A DNA stretch of 64,000 nt, taken from assembly GCF_035610345.1 (NCBI RefSeq), contig NZ_CP141214.1, positions 714,230-778,229 on the forward strand. Reading direction: 5' to 3'. The translations under genes and the position numbers were made by a program. Positions 27,456 through 35,920 of this stretch are shown here, piece after piece (positions within the stretch are counted from its first letter, which is position 1; every line of letters starts with the position of its first letter). The DNA comes from Sinorhizobium meliloti (GTDB lineage Bacteria; Pseudomonadota; Alphaproteobacteria; Rhizobiales; Rhizobiaceae). The notes under the pieces are model-generated. The model was not told the DNA's origin and made no database searches. It saw only the letters and a program-made list of their open reading frames with translations.

Positions 27456-27631
27456 TCGTACGACACGGCGATCGGCGGAAGGGCCGGCGGATACTCACGC
27501 GCGCGCATATCATGGCCCATGATCGGGATAAGTCGAGCGCGGCCGGCAATCGCGATGTTTCGCCGCTTGAAATAAATGCAGACTCGCGCTTCCGCAGATC
27601 CGCCGGCAAGCTCGGAGCGCTGTTGCAATGA
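27452..27631 (+). CDS. Possible small coupled gene of unknown function
   Basis: A 59-codon frame whose GTG start overlaps the stop of the lipoprotein gene (GTGA) and is preceded by GGGGGGACCAC, both signs of translational coupling. The product is basic (Arg/Lys-rich N-terminus, no membrane segment) and I recognise no family. It fills the gap between the lipoprotein and the L,D-transpeptidase. It may equally be a chance open frame. Confidence 0.35.
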   Translation: MIVRHGDRRKGRRILTRAHIMAHDRDKSSAAGNRDVSPLEINADSRFRRSAGKLGALLQ

Positions 27632-27644
27632 AGGCTTCAACAAA

Positions 27645-28211
27645 ATGATCAAAGTCCACAGACGGACCGTCGGTCGGGTTTTGGGGGCTGCTGCAATTAT
27701 CGGCCTCGGGTTCGCGACCTTGGCCGACGCGGCGAGCGAACGCGTTCCGCGCGACCTTGGACCGCGCACGGGCGTAGTCGTGGCGGTGGCGCACGGATAT
27801 CCGCCCGGAACCATCGTCATCTTCAGCGACAAGCGGACGCTCGACCTTGTCCTCGGCGGCGACCGTGCGAGGCGCTACCAGATTGGCGTCGGCCGGAACG
27901 GCTTTCGCTGGAGTGGCGTCGTCAAGGTTGGCCGCAAAGCGGAGTGGCCCGATTGGCGGCCGCCCGCCGAAATGAAGGCGCGATCGCCGGAGCTTCCCGA
28001 GATCGTGCCGGCCGGCCCCTTCAATCCAATGGGAGCGCGCGGAATCTATCTATACCGGGGGAACACTGACACCCTTTACCGTATCCATGGAACGAATGAC
28101 CGATCAACGGTTGGCGAATTCGCCTCCTCCGGCTGTTTCCGAATGAGCAATGCCGATGTGATCGATCTTTATGACCGGGTGAGGATTGGGACCATGGTCG
28201 TGGTGCAGTAG
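27645..28211 (+). CDS. L,D-transpeptidase (YkuD family)
   Basis: 188-aa exported peptidoglycan cross-linking enzyme. Signal peptide (VGRVLGAAAIIGLGFATLADAA), then a YkuD domain with the HGTNDRSTVGEFASSGCFRM catalytic motif near the C-terminus, where His, Ser/Gly and the nucleophilic Cys are visible (Ser replaces the usual His in the SHGC stretch). ATG 27645 begins directly before the signal sequence. Its position inside the pilus locus suggests it remodels the cell wall where the machine crosses it; that is inference. Confidence 0.85.
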   Translation: MIKVHRRTVGRVLGAAAIIGLGFATLADAASERVPRDLGPRTGVVVAVAHGYPPGTIVIFSDKRTLDLVLGGDRARRYQIGVGRNGFRWSGVVKVGRKAEWPDWRPPAEMKARSPELPEIVPAGPFNPMGARGIYLYRGNTDTLYRIHGTNDRSTVGEFASSGCFRMSNADVIDLYDRVRIGTMVVVQ

Positions 28212-28452
28212 GAAGGATCGTTTGCGCGAGCGCGCCTTTAGCTCACTTGTGTATGAAGTGATGTTTATCGGGCGAATTTGGCAGGGTGCGAGAGTGATCC
28301 GGACGAATGCACTGCCGCCACCCGTGAGAGGCATGCGTCGCTTTAAAGCGACTCGTTACCTCAATTCTTCACTTGTTAGCTTCGATTACGCAAAATTCTT
28401 CGTGAGCAAAGGCGACGGCATGGCTAGGATGGCCCAATCGTGGGGGTAATGA

Positions 28453-28980
28453 ATGGTCGCACATCAAATTCGCTCGCAACTGGATCGCCTTTCACGGTTG
28501 CTGGTAGTCGCATTTATCCTGTCTGGTTGCCAATCCGCCGCTTTCGACGACGTCGCCGCGTTTGGCGACAGCGCCAAGACCCTGCAGGACGACTCGGCGG
28601 TTGTCTTCTACAAGGATGATGAATTGATCACGAAGGGAAAACTGCAGTTCCAGGAAAAGAACTACGGGAAATCCTACGCCATCTACAAACGCGCGGTCGC
28701 CGTGTTGCCGCAGGACCCCGCCGCCTGGCTCGGCTTCGCCGCTTCAGCTGACATGATCGGCCGATTCGACACGTCGGACAGAGCCTATCAGCAGCTCGCG
28801 AAGATGATCGGCAACAACGCAGTATACTATAACAATATCGGCTATTCCCATCTCTTGCGTGGCGACTTGCCGACTGCCCGCCGCTTCTTCTTGAAGGCAT
28901 ATGAACTCGATCCCACCAACGAGACGACGGCAAGAAACCTGGAACTGATGAAGAACAGCGTCAAAGTCGTGCAACGCTGA
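28453..28980 (+). CDS. tadD: TadD-like TPR lipoprotein
   Basis: 175 aa. Lipoprotein signal with lipobox ILSGC near residue 26, then about three TPR units (GKLQFQEKNYGKSYAIYKRAVAVLPQDPAAW; FDTSDRAYQQLAKMIGNNAVYYNNIGYSHLLRGDLPTARRFF). TadD is an outer-membrane lipoprotein that helps the secretin assemble. GGGGGT precedes the ATG at 28453. The 241 bp upstream (28212-28452) hold no gene that I can support. Confidence 0.85.
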   Translation: MVAHQIRSQLDRLSRLLVVAFILSGCQSAAFDDVAAFGDSAKTLQDDSAVVFYKDDELITKGKLQFQEKNYGKSYAIYKRAVAVLPQDPAAWLGFAASADMIGRFDTSDRAYQQLAKMIGNNAVYYNNIGYSHLLRGDLPTARRFFLKAYELDPTNETTARNLELMKNSVKVVQR

Positions 28981-29087
28981 AGCCGACTGCGAGCCTGTGG
29001 GGCAATGCATTAGTGCAGCGCAAACCAGCCCGCGTGAACGCGCCAGACCAAGACAAGAGCCGCTACACGCCTTTCCTGCAAGTGCTC

Positions 29088-29651
29088 TTAGCGGACCTTC
29101 CTCAAAATCAGTTTGCCTTCCGGCGAAACGGACCGTTCATAGCGCGGCAGATCGGCAACCGAGGGACCGTCAGCGCTGGTCTCCGGCTGGCTTTCCTCCG
29201 AGAGCTCCGTTCCAGGTCGGGTATTCGACGTCGGCTTCAGGCGCTGCGTCACGTCCTTGCCTGGTGCGCTCAGGACCACGGAGCCCCCGGAGGGGAGAAA
29301 ACCGGAATGCATCCGATCATCCAGAGCGGATATGTTTTTGCCCAGTTCTTCGACCTGCTGGCGAATGGCTGCCGTTTGATCGGCCTCGGCGATTCTGGCG
29401 ATGTTGCGGGCTTGTCTATCGATCTGCAGCTTTAGGCCGTCAATTGACGTCTTCACGGCGGCCAGTGCCTCGCGGCTCTCACGGACATCGGCCGCATTCT
29501 TGGCCGTGTAGAGAAGGGTACCTGCATTCAGAGGCAGGAAAACCAAAGCGAGAGCAATAAACGGGCCATTCCTGGTCTGCCCTCGCGCTCTGCCCGCCCG
29601 ACTGCCTCTCGCCGCATCCGGTTCGATCTCCACATTCGCCAAGCTGGTCAT
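29088..29651 (-). CDS. Single-pass membrane protein with coiled coil, unknown
   Basis: 187 aa. Basic N-terminus, one membrane segment at about 30-50 (GPFIALALVFLPLNAGTLLYTA), a coiled-coil region at about 55-115 (REALAAVKTSIDGLKLQIDRQARNIARIAEADQ), then a disordered Ser/Pro/Glu-rich tail. I do not recognise the family. Its location at the end of the pilus island, convergent with tadD, suggests an accessory envelope protein. The codon pattern and absence of long overlapping frames support it as real. Confidence 0.65.
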   Translation of the reverse strand: MTSLANVEIEPDAARGSRAGRARGQTRNGPFIALALVFLPLNAGTLLYTAKNAADVRESREALAAVKTSIDGLKLQIDRQARNIARIAEADQTAAIRQQVEELGKNISALDDRMHSGFLPSGGSVVLSAPGKDVTQRLKPTSNTRPGTELSEESQPETSADGPSVADLPRYERSVSPEGKLILRKVR

Positions 29652-29984
29652 CCGCTGTCCTCCGCCATCGGGGGCCGAAGCCCAACAGTGTCCGCGTTTG
29701 TCGTTCCGTTATACCGCTCTGAGTCGTCCCGCTCGCGGGACAAAACATACAGCATTTCATATGGTACAGCGCCCCTTAGCCCGACTGAACATGCACTGTA
29801 GCATTCTAAGGGTCCCTTAATATAGACGCGGGAGGAGGCGGCATCGACCCCACTGTGAAGACCCCTTTCCTGCCGCTCCAGCGTTCCCAGCGATGCTACC
29901 CTTCTTCCCCCGTTTGGCTTGAGCGACCTAGGTCTAGGCCATCGGGTGTGGCCGATCCGCATCTGGCTGACTTGACTTCAACCC
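29652..29984. promoter_or_regulatory. Intergenic region with a partial copy of the shared promoter boxes
   Basis: About 330 bp. GGTCTAGGCC at 29931-29940 runs directly into CCATCGGG (29939-29946), a collapsed version of the two boxes seen at cpaA, pilA and the protease. From 29967 a CTGACTTGACTTCAACCCC stretch matches the protease leader at 30624 except for one base. I read this as the remnant of a second protease-type leader left by rearrangement. The rest must hold the promoter of the leftward gene at 29651; nothing else is evident. Confidence 0.4.
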
Positions 29985-30338
29985 CTATGACCTTGCGAAA
30001 AAAACGCCTACGGCGAGCCAAAGCGCGTCATCGAGCTCACGCAGTTCCGCCGCCACGGCGCTGACCGGGCCTGCCCCTTCCATCACCTCGGCGACGGCCG
30101 ACCGGCCGGCCATCTCGCCGACATCCTGATCGAAATAGCCGATGGTCATGCTCTTCTCGACCGAGACCTGCCCCTCGTCGGGCAGTTCCTGACCGGTGAT
30201 CATCCGGAAAAGGGTCGTCTTTCCCGCTCCGTTCGGCCCGACGAGCCCGATCTTTTCGCCGCGGTTCAACGCTGCCGAAGCTTCGATGTAGAGAATGCGG
30301 TGACTGTTGGACTTGCTGATATTTTCAATGCGGATCAT
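29985..30338 (-). pseudogene. Truncated duplicate of the ABC-F gene (5' fragment)
   Basis: 117-codon frame. The first ~102 residues are nearly identical to the N-terminus of the ABC-F protein at 5033-6655 (one Gly-to-Ser change at VEKGMTIG, here VEKSMTIG); the last ~14 residues come from unrelated sequence. It keeps Walker A but lacks the signature, Walker B and the whole second ATPase domain, so it cannot work as an ABC-F factor. The leader is duplicated too, so it may still be transcribed. Confidence 0.9.
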
Positions 30339-30435
30339 GCGGAGGACGGCCTATCTGGTTGCGGGCACCCCTATGCCACGGGTTGGCGTAGCTGTCATGC
30401 CGGCCGGACGCATCTTCTTCTCGGCGAGGCTATGC
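30031..30435. repeat. Direct repeat, right copy (ABC-F 5' fragment and leader)
   Basis: Partner of 6348-6752, same orientation, about 98% identical over 393 bp. Together they enclose the whole pilus/chemosensory island. Recombination between them would excise about 23.7 kb as a circle and leave one intact ABC-F gene. Confidence 0.95.
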
Positions 30436-30511
30436 CCCGCACGTCGGCTCACAACCAGCGCACGCATGGTAGACGCCGCTCCCCTCGCCTCGCTGGCGTA
30501 AGCAACCCACA

Positions 30512-30590
30512 GGTCTAGACCACCTGGTCTGACCCAACTCGACCATCAGGCCGAATTAAGGTGTTAACCGAGACGAGCTATAAGCGCACC
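30512..30590 (+). promoter_or_regulatory. Protease promoter with shared boxes
   Basis: Palindrome GGTCTAGACC at 30512-30521, CCATCAGG at 30543-30550 (followed by CCGAATTA) and -10-like TATAAG at 30579-30584, 28 bp after the second box. Box-to-box distance is 30 bp, one helical turn shorter than at cpaA and pilA. The ~70 bp between the -10 and the ATG is the leader. The rest of the 30339-30660 gap is the ABC-F leader copy. Confidence 0.55.
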
Positions 30591-30660
30591 TGCGGATCAT
30601 ACCTCGGCGCATCGCACGCGGGTACTGACCTGACTTCAACCCCGACGGCCTGGGAAAACG

Positions 30661-32316
30661 ATGCCTGCAACCACGACTTATGCAACGACTGGTAACACCT
30701 ATATCAACGGTCTCCTCGGCGACTGGAAATGGGCGATCAAGGACTTCACGTTCAGTTTCCCGACCAGCGCTTCATTTTACGGTTCCGGTTACGGCAATGG
30801 CGAGCCGCTGAAGGGCTTTGCGGTCTTGAACGCCGCACAGCAGGCCGCCACGCGCGCAGCCCTCGATCAGTTTTCCTCCGTCGCCAACGTGACATTCACC
30901 GAGGTTACGGAGAGTACGACCAAGCATGCCGATCTCCGCCTCGCCTCGTCCGACGCTCCGAGCACCGCCTGGGCCTATTTCCCCTCGACCGCGGCAGAAG
31001 GCGGAGACGCGTGGTTCAACAAATCATCCGGCCACTACAGTCGCCCGGTCAAGGGAAACTACGCATACGTAGCATTCCTTCACGAGACCGGCCACGCGCT
31101 TGGGCTGGAACATGCCCATGAGGGCAACGTCATGCCCGTGAACCGCGACTCGATGGAATACACGGTCATGAGTTACCGTTCCTATGTCGGTGCCTCGACC
31201 ACGACCGGTTACACCAACGAGACCTGGGGATACGCGCAATCGCTGATGATGTACGATATCGCCGCGTTGCAGCATATGTACGGCGCGGATTTCACCACCG
31301 AAAGCGGAAACACGACCTATCGCTGGAGCCCGACGTCGGGCGAGATGTTCATCAATGGTGTCGGTGAGGGTGCCCCTGGCGGCAACAAGATCCTGCTTAC
31401 CGTATGGGACGGCGGCGGAACGGACACCTACGATTTCTCCAATTACACGACTGCACTGAAGGTCGATCTGCGCCCGGGCGAATGGACGACCACCTCGGCC
31501 GCGCAATTGGCGAAGCTGCACTATAACGGTTCAAAGGTGGCGATCGGCAATATTGCCAACGCTCTACAGTTTCAGGGCGACGCTCGCTCCCTCATCGAGA
31601 ACGCGAAGGGTGGCACAGGCAGCGACACGATCACCGGCAATGCCGCTGCAAATGCTCTTTGGGGTAACGGCGGCAACGACAGGCTGATCGGCGGCGATGG
31701 CAACGACAATCTTTTCGGCGGTGCGGGCGCCGACCGGCTCGACGGCGGCAATGGCACCGATCTGGCGAATTACTCGAATGCCACAGCCGGCATCGTCGCA
31801 GATCTTTCCTCGCCCGGTTCCAACACGGGGGAAGCGGCGGGCGATACATATGTATCGATCGAGCGGCTCTACGGTTCAGCCTTCAACGACTCCTTGCGCG
31901 GAGACAATGGCGCAAACCTCCTGAACGGCCTTGCAGGTAACGACGTGCTGAATGGTCGTGACGGCAACGACACCCTGATCGGCGGTAACGGGGCCGATCG
32001 GTTGATTGGCGGCGGCGGTGCGGACACCTTCGTCTTTCAGACGACCGCACAATCGGCGCCGGCTGCCAGGGACGTGATCGATGACTTCGCGTCCGGCATT
32101 GATCGGATGGATTTGCGTTCAATCGACGCGAACAGCAATGCGGTCGGAGACCAGGCATTTCTATTTATCGGCAGCAGTGCTTTCCACGGCAAAGCAGGTG
32201 AACTTAACTTCAGGAGCGGGATAGTCTCGGGTGACGTCAATGGCGACGGCCTTGCAGATCTCCATATCAAGGTGATGAATCTTTCGGCTCTTTCCGGAAG
32301 CGATTTCCTGCTGTGA
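30661..32316 (+). CDS. Serralysin-like RTX metalloprotease
   Basis: 551-aa secreted zinc protease of the M10B family. The zinc site [11 protein letters not shown] starts at His141 and the Met-turn VMSYRSY follows near 170. Glycine-rich calcium-binding nonapeptides ([27 protein letters not shown]) lie at about 335-370, with a second cluster near 430-460. There is no N-terminal signal peptide and the protein ends SGSDFLL, as expected for type I (ABC/HlyD/TolC) secretion; those transport genes are not in this window. Its promoter shares boxes with pilA and cpaA, so it may be made with the pili. Confidence 0.93.
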   Translation: MPATTTYATTGNTYINGLLGDWKWAIKDFTFSFPTSASFYGSGYGNGEPLKGFAVLNAAQQAATRAALDQFSSVANVTFTEVTESTTKHADLRLASSDAPSTAWAYFPSTAAEGGDAWFNKSSGHYSRPVKGNYAYVAFLHETGHALGLEHAHEGNVMPVNRDSMEYTVMSYRSYVGASTTTGYTNETWGYAQSLMMYDIAALQHMYGADFTTESGNTTYRWSPTSGEMFINGVGEGAPGGNKILLTVWDGGGTDTYDFSNYTTALKVDLRPGEWTTTSAAQLAKLHYNGSKVAIGNIANALQFQGDARSLIENAKGGTGSDTITGNAAANALWGNGGNDRLIGGDGNDNLFGGAGADRLDGGNGTDLANYSNATAGIVADLSSPGSNTGEAAGDTYVSIERLYGSAFNDSLRGDNGANLLNGLAGNDVLNGRDGNDTLIGGNGADRLIGGGGADTFVFQTTAQSAPAARDVIDDFASGIDRMDLRSIDANSNAVGDQAFLFIGSSAFHGKAGELNFRSGIVSGDVNGDGLADLHIKVMNLSALSGSDFLL

Positions 32317-32331
32317 GGGGTTGGAAAAGCC

Positions 32332-32556
32332 ATGAGCGAATGGATCGATTTTGAGCGCTGGCCAGACTGCAAGAGCATGGAGCGACCCGGGATCGTCTTC
32401 GAGGTCACCAACGGAGATCAGACACTGCTGACCGACTGCGTCGTCCCGCTGCCGTTGCCGGCTGACTGGGTGGTTCATCCTCAGCGCTTTCGCGCCGTGC
32501 CGCAGCCTCGGCCTCGGCACTCTTCGCCGTTACCGAAGCCGGCAGGTCCGCAGTAA
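32332..32556 (+). CDS. Small protein encoded directly after the RTX protease
   Basis: 74 aa, 15 bp after the protease stop with a GAGGGG site upstream, so very likely co-transcribed. The first half (EWIDFERWPDCKSMERPGIVFEVTNGDQTLLTDC) is compact and has two Cys; the C-terminal third is Pro/Arg-rich. No signal peptide or membrane segment. I do not recognise the family. Possible roles: cytoplasmic chaperone or inhibitor of the protease before export. Confidence 0.6.
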   Translation: MSEWIDFERWPDCKSMERPGIVFEVTNGDQTLLTDCVVPLPLPADWVVHPQRFRAVPQPRPRHSSPLPKPAGPQ

Positions 32557-33014
32557 ACACATCACCGATCAGGCGGCCGGTCGGCGGCCTGATCGATCAG
32601 GCGCATCATCGATGCCTCACCCCTCGCGGCGTCCAAGCGCCATGGACGTGCTGCGCCACAGCTATTCGACTCGTCGGATTATACGCGGTAGCGATGGTCG
32701 CGGCTGGCGGCCCACTCTCGCGCCGATCAGGTGAGTCCAACCACGCTGCCGGGAGGATTGATGAACACTCTCCCCCGGCACCTCGCTCACGGTGGCGGTT
32801 GCGGCTGCAAACTCGCGCCCTCCGTTCTACAGCAGCTTCTTGCCACGCAACCGGCTGCCCGCCCTTTGCCCAGCTCCAGATGACGCCGCCGTATGGCAGG
32901 TAGACGACAGCACCTGCGTGATTGCCACCGATTACCGTTTTCACCGGTTTCGGAGTCCTCGGACACGGACTTGAGATGGCCCGTGCGTGTCAGCTTTCCC
33001 GGTCGGCGGCGATT

Positions 33015-33030
33015 GTTCCCCGCGGGGAAC
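33015..33030. other. parS: parS centromere site 1
   Basis: Perfect palindrome GTTCCCCGCGGGGAAC, the consensus RepB-binding parS of repABC plasmids; 1.7 kb upstream of repA. Confidence 0.93.
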
Positions 33031-33724
33031 ATTTGAAAAGCCCTGCGGCCTAATCTGGTCCGGTTAAGCGAGGCCTCGCAGCGTCAGCAGTGGCGGAAGT
33101 CATGCGCTATATAGCTTCCGTAAGGCTTTTTAGCCTTTATATTTCAATGGCTTACCTAGACCGCCAAAAAACCCAGAAGGACCCGTCAGCCAGCACTATA
33201 GAGCGTACCCTAAGTCCGCCGGCTCACGCAAACTGTAATTTCCCGGCCGCCAATGCAAGGCCTTTTATACCGTTTAGCGACCTTTGCCATGAAGCAGAGC
33301 GGGAGTCCTTCAGAGGAGATCCGTTACGAGAGGTCTCTACAGCACAAGCCTGCTTTGTCGAACTCAGCCTTGCCCCGATCCCGCTCTCCACCCCGCCCTA
33401 CGACACCCGGAATGCTGATGGCATATTTGTCTCTCGCTCACTCGACCATCTGCTGGGCGATAAGCTTCGATGCAGCTAAATCCGATCGCCATGCGGTTCT
33501 GCGCTAAGGATGCGCATCCAGCCGTGCACCCCCGCCATCCGTGACGCCCTCCCCTCCCCCAGGCAGGGCACGAGCCGACCAACGTCCCTTCGCAAATGCT
33601 TGAAGCTTCACGGGGTCGATCAGCGGAGATCCTTCACGGAAGGTCAAAAGCAAAAGCCCGGTTGCGGGCCGACCGGCGCCAAGTGCAGCCGTCACCCACA
33701 GGCGTAGCCGAAATGGCTCCGAAA

Positions 33725-33740
33725 GTTCCCCGCGGGGAAC
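33725..33740. other. parS: parS centromere site 2
   Basis: Identical 16-bp palindrome GTTCCCCGCGGGGAAC, 710 bp after site 1. Confidence 0.93.
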
Positions 33741-34001
33741 CGAATGAATAGCGGCATCCGGCCGCATCTGAAGCGCTGCACGGCAGACCCGCGGCAAGGC
33801 CAGTCGAACATCCATTGGATCTCCGCCTCGCCGTAGGCCGCACAAGGTTTGTGCGGCCGCGAATGAATCCTCACCCAGGCCTGCGGGAACATGCCGTGTA
33901 AGTCGAGTTCCTCGGTGGCCGTCGAGCAAAGCGTGGCTGGCGGCATCTCACACCCGCCGCAGATGGCCGCGTCAAGGGAGCACCGGTTGGCCCGCCGTCA
34001 A

Positions 34002-34017
34002 GTTCCCCGCGGGGAAC
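34002..34017. other. parS: parS centromere site 3
   Basis: Identical 16-bp palindrome, 277 bp after site 2. Confidence 0.93.
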
Positions 34018-34259
34018 ACCTGGCGTTCCGACCGCCAATTGTCTGAGGCAAGGGTCCAGACGGAAAGCATATTGCCGGAACAGTTCCTGACGACAGCCGC
34101 AAGGCTCCTGCCCTATGCGGCGCACCATATATACGCCACCGGCAGCATGCAGCGCGCAACCGTCTCCACAATCCTAGTCTCGACGCGATCCTTGTCTCGT
34201 GTGGCGGGCGATGCATTGCGTGTCTCTCCAATAGTCCGTTCGCGCCAGGCCGCCGTCGC

Positions 34260-34275
34260 GTTCCCCGCGGGGAAC
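34260..34275. other. parS: parS centromere site 4
   Basis: Identical 16-bp palindrome, 258 bp after site 3. Confidence 0.93.
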
Positions 34276-34423
34276 CGTTCGGTGCCGTCGTCGCCCGTAA
34301 GCATCCTACGAAGCTGGGGCAGGGGGTACGGGCGAACATCGAAAAGCCGGGCTTTTTCCCATGCATGCACATATGTGCCGCCTTTGCGGTCAGCCGGTAC
34401 CGCCTCGCAGCTCTCGCCAGCGC

Positions 34424-34439
34424 GTTCCCCGCGGGGAAC
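34424..34439. other. parS: parS centromere site 5
   Basis: Identical 16-bp palindrome, 164 bp after site 4 and 306 bp before the repA start. Confidence 0.93.
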
Positions 34440-34744
34440 TCTGGCTAGAGTTCACCAGGTCACCGTTCGAAGCAACGCTGGAGGCTCCGAACCGACCGCT
34501 CGCCGTGAACGACTGTCGCGGCTCAACATGCCCGCGTGGAGGCTCGAGAACCGCAGCGCGGGAGCTTCCCACCGGCACCAAGCGTCATCCACAGCGCGCA
34601 TTGATGGCCATAGCCGAATCGGAGTACGTCTTAGTTGCGGAGATTTTTCGAATTTGCGTGTTTTCGAGTAGTTACGTGGCGGTTAGCAAACGGTTAACCA
34701 CTTCACTGCTTATGTGACGGAAACGATCACCAGGGATTCTTTCG

Positions 34745-35920
34745 ATGACGCGACACCTAAGCAGCCTCGCTTTCATGGAAAACTTTTCCAGCAAGCTCGA
34801 AATGGCGCTGAACAACTTGAGCATGGCGCAATTTCCCCCGGATGCGCGCCGCACGATGCGCAAGTTCACCTCCACCGAAGTTGCCGCCCTGCTGGGCGTA
34901 ACGGAGGCCTATATCCGCCAGGTTGCGGCCAAGGAACAGGGCCCCGAACCCGAAATCGCCAACGGACGGCGTTTCTACACGCTCGATCAGGTTCTTGAAT
35001 TGCGCTTGGCTCTTTCGCAAAACGGCCGGAAGAAGTGGATGAATCCCCGCCGGACAGGCGACGAGCAATGCCAGATCGTTGCCGTCACCAACTTCAAAGG
35101 CGGCTCCAGCAAGACCTCCACGACAATCCATCTCGGCCACTATCTGGCGCTCAGGGGTTATCGCGTGCTGGCCGTGGATCTCGACCCGCAGGCATCGCTC
35201 ACCGCCCTTCATGGCAGCCTGCCGGAATTCGACTACCGTGCGGGCGACACACTTTTCTCAGCCATTCGTTTCGACGATCCCGTCCCGACGAAGTCCATCA
35301 TCCATAAGACCCACATCGTCGGTTTCGACGTCATCTGCGCCGGCCTCGAACTGACCGAGTTCGAGACGGCCGTCGCGCTCGAGATGCGGCGATCCGCAGG
35401 AACGGGCTTCCTGCTTCGCGTTTCCCAAGCGCTTGAGCAGGTCGCCGAGGATTACGACTTCATCCTCATGGACTCGGCTCCGTCGCTGAACTTCCTGACG
35501 CTTTCGTCACTGACGGCTGCCACCGGCGTCATCATCCCGGTTCCTGCGCATATGCTGGATGTGGACTCCACGGCGAAGTTTCTGGAGCTTGCCGGGTCCT
35601 ACATGCAGATCCTGAATGAGGTGGGCACGGCGGCTCAATGGGATTTCGCCAAGTTCCTGATCACCAAATTCGAGCCGAACGATCATCCTCAAGCCAACAT
35701 GTCCGCGCTGATGAGACAGGTGTTCGGCGAGGATCTGCTCCTCAACTCGGTCATCAAGTCGACGGCCGTGGCCGATGCACTGACTTGGAAGCAGAGCCTG
35801 TACGAGGTTCAGAGGTCCCGCTTCTCGGCTCCGAAAACCTACGACCGCGCCATCGAGTCGATCAACGCGGCCAATGCTGAACTCGAAGGCCTGTTCTGGA
35901 AGGCATGGGGGAGAGAATGA
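34745..35920 (+). CDS. repA: Plasmid partition ATPase RepA (ParA family)
   Basis: 391 aa. N-terminal MerR-like helix-turn-helix (FTSTEVAALLGVTEAYIRQVAAKE, ~41-64) used for operon autorepression, then a ParA/MinD ATPase with deviant Walker A KGGSSKTSTT near 118-127, LAVDLDPQASLT and ILMDSAPSLNFLT. It drives plasmid segregation together with RepB bound at parS. First gene of repABC; the stop overlaps repB (ATGA). ATG 34775 (MENFSSKL) is a possible alternative start; neither has a strong ribosome site. Confidence 0.96.
   Translation: MTRHLSSLAFMENFSSKLEMALNNLSMAQFPPDARRTMRKFTSTEVAALLGVTEAYIRQVAAKEQGPEPEIANGRRFYTLDQVLELRLALSQNGRKKWMNPRRTGDEQCQIVAVTNFKGGSSKTSTTIHLGHYLALRGYRVLAVDLDPQASLTALHGSLPEFDYRAGDTLFSAIRFDDPVPTKSIIHKTHIVGFDVICAGLELTEFETAVALEMRRSAGTGFLLRVSQALEQVAEDYDFILMDSAPSLNFLTLSSLTAATGVIIPVPAHMLDVDSTAKFLELAGSYMQILNEVGTAAQWDFAKFLITKFEPNDHPQANMSALMRQVFGEDLLLNSVIKSTAVADALTWKQSLYEVQRSRFSAPKTYDRAIESINAANAELEGLFWKAWGRE

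Larger units (their letters stand above)
32557..34744. other. Gene-poor centromere region upstream of repA
   Basis: 2.2 kb without a gene I can support. It contains five perfect 16-bp parS palindromes between 33015 and 34439, i.e. the partition centromere. Short open frames on both strands run through the palindromes (each reads Phe-Pro-Ala-Gly-Asn in one frame) but have no family signal. A short inverted repeat AAGGCT/AGCCTT at 33122-33137 may be a weak terminator. The repA promoter should lie in the last ~150 bp. Confidence 0.75.

Noticed and set aside
6348..30435. The long direct repeats considered as ends of an insertion sequence or composite transposon
   Set aside because: They consist of ABC-F coding and leader sequence, with no transposase or terminal inverted repeats.
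33692..33946. 84-codon minus-strand frame crossing parS site 2
   Set aside because: No ribosome site, no family, and the frame includes the centromere palindrome; the region looks non-coding.
33015..34439. Five identical palindromes considered as a CRISPR or mobile-element repeat
   Set aside because: Spacing is irregular (164-710 bp) and the sequence is the known parS consensus next to repABC.
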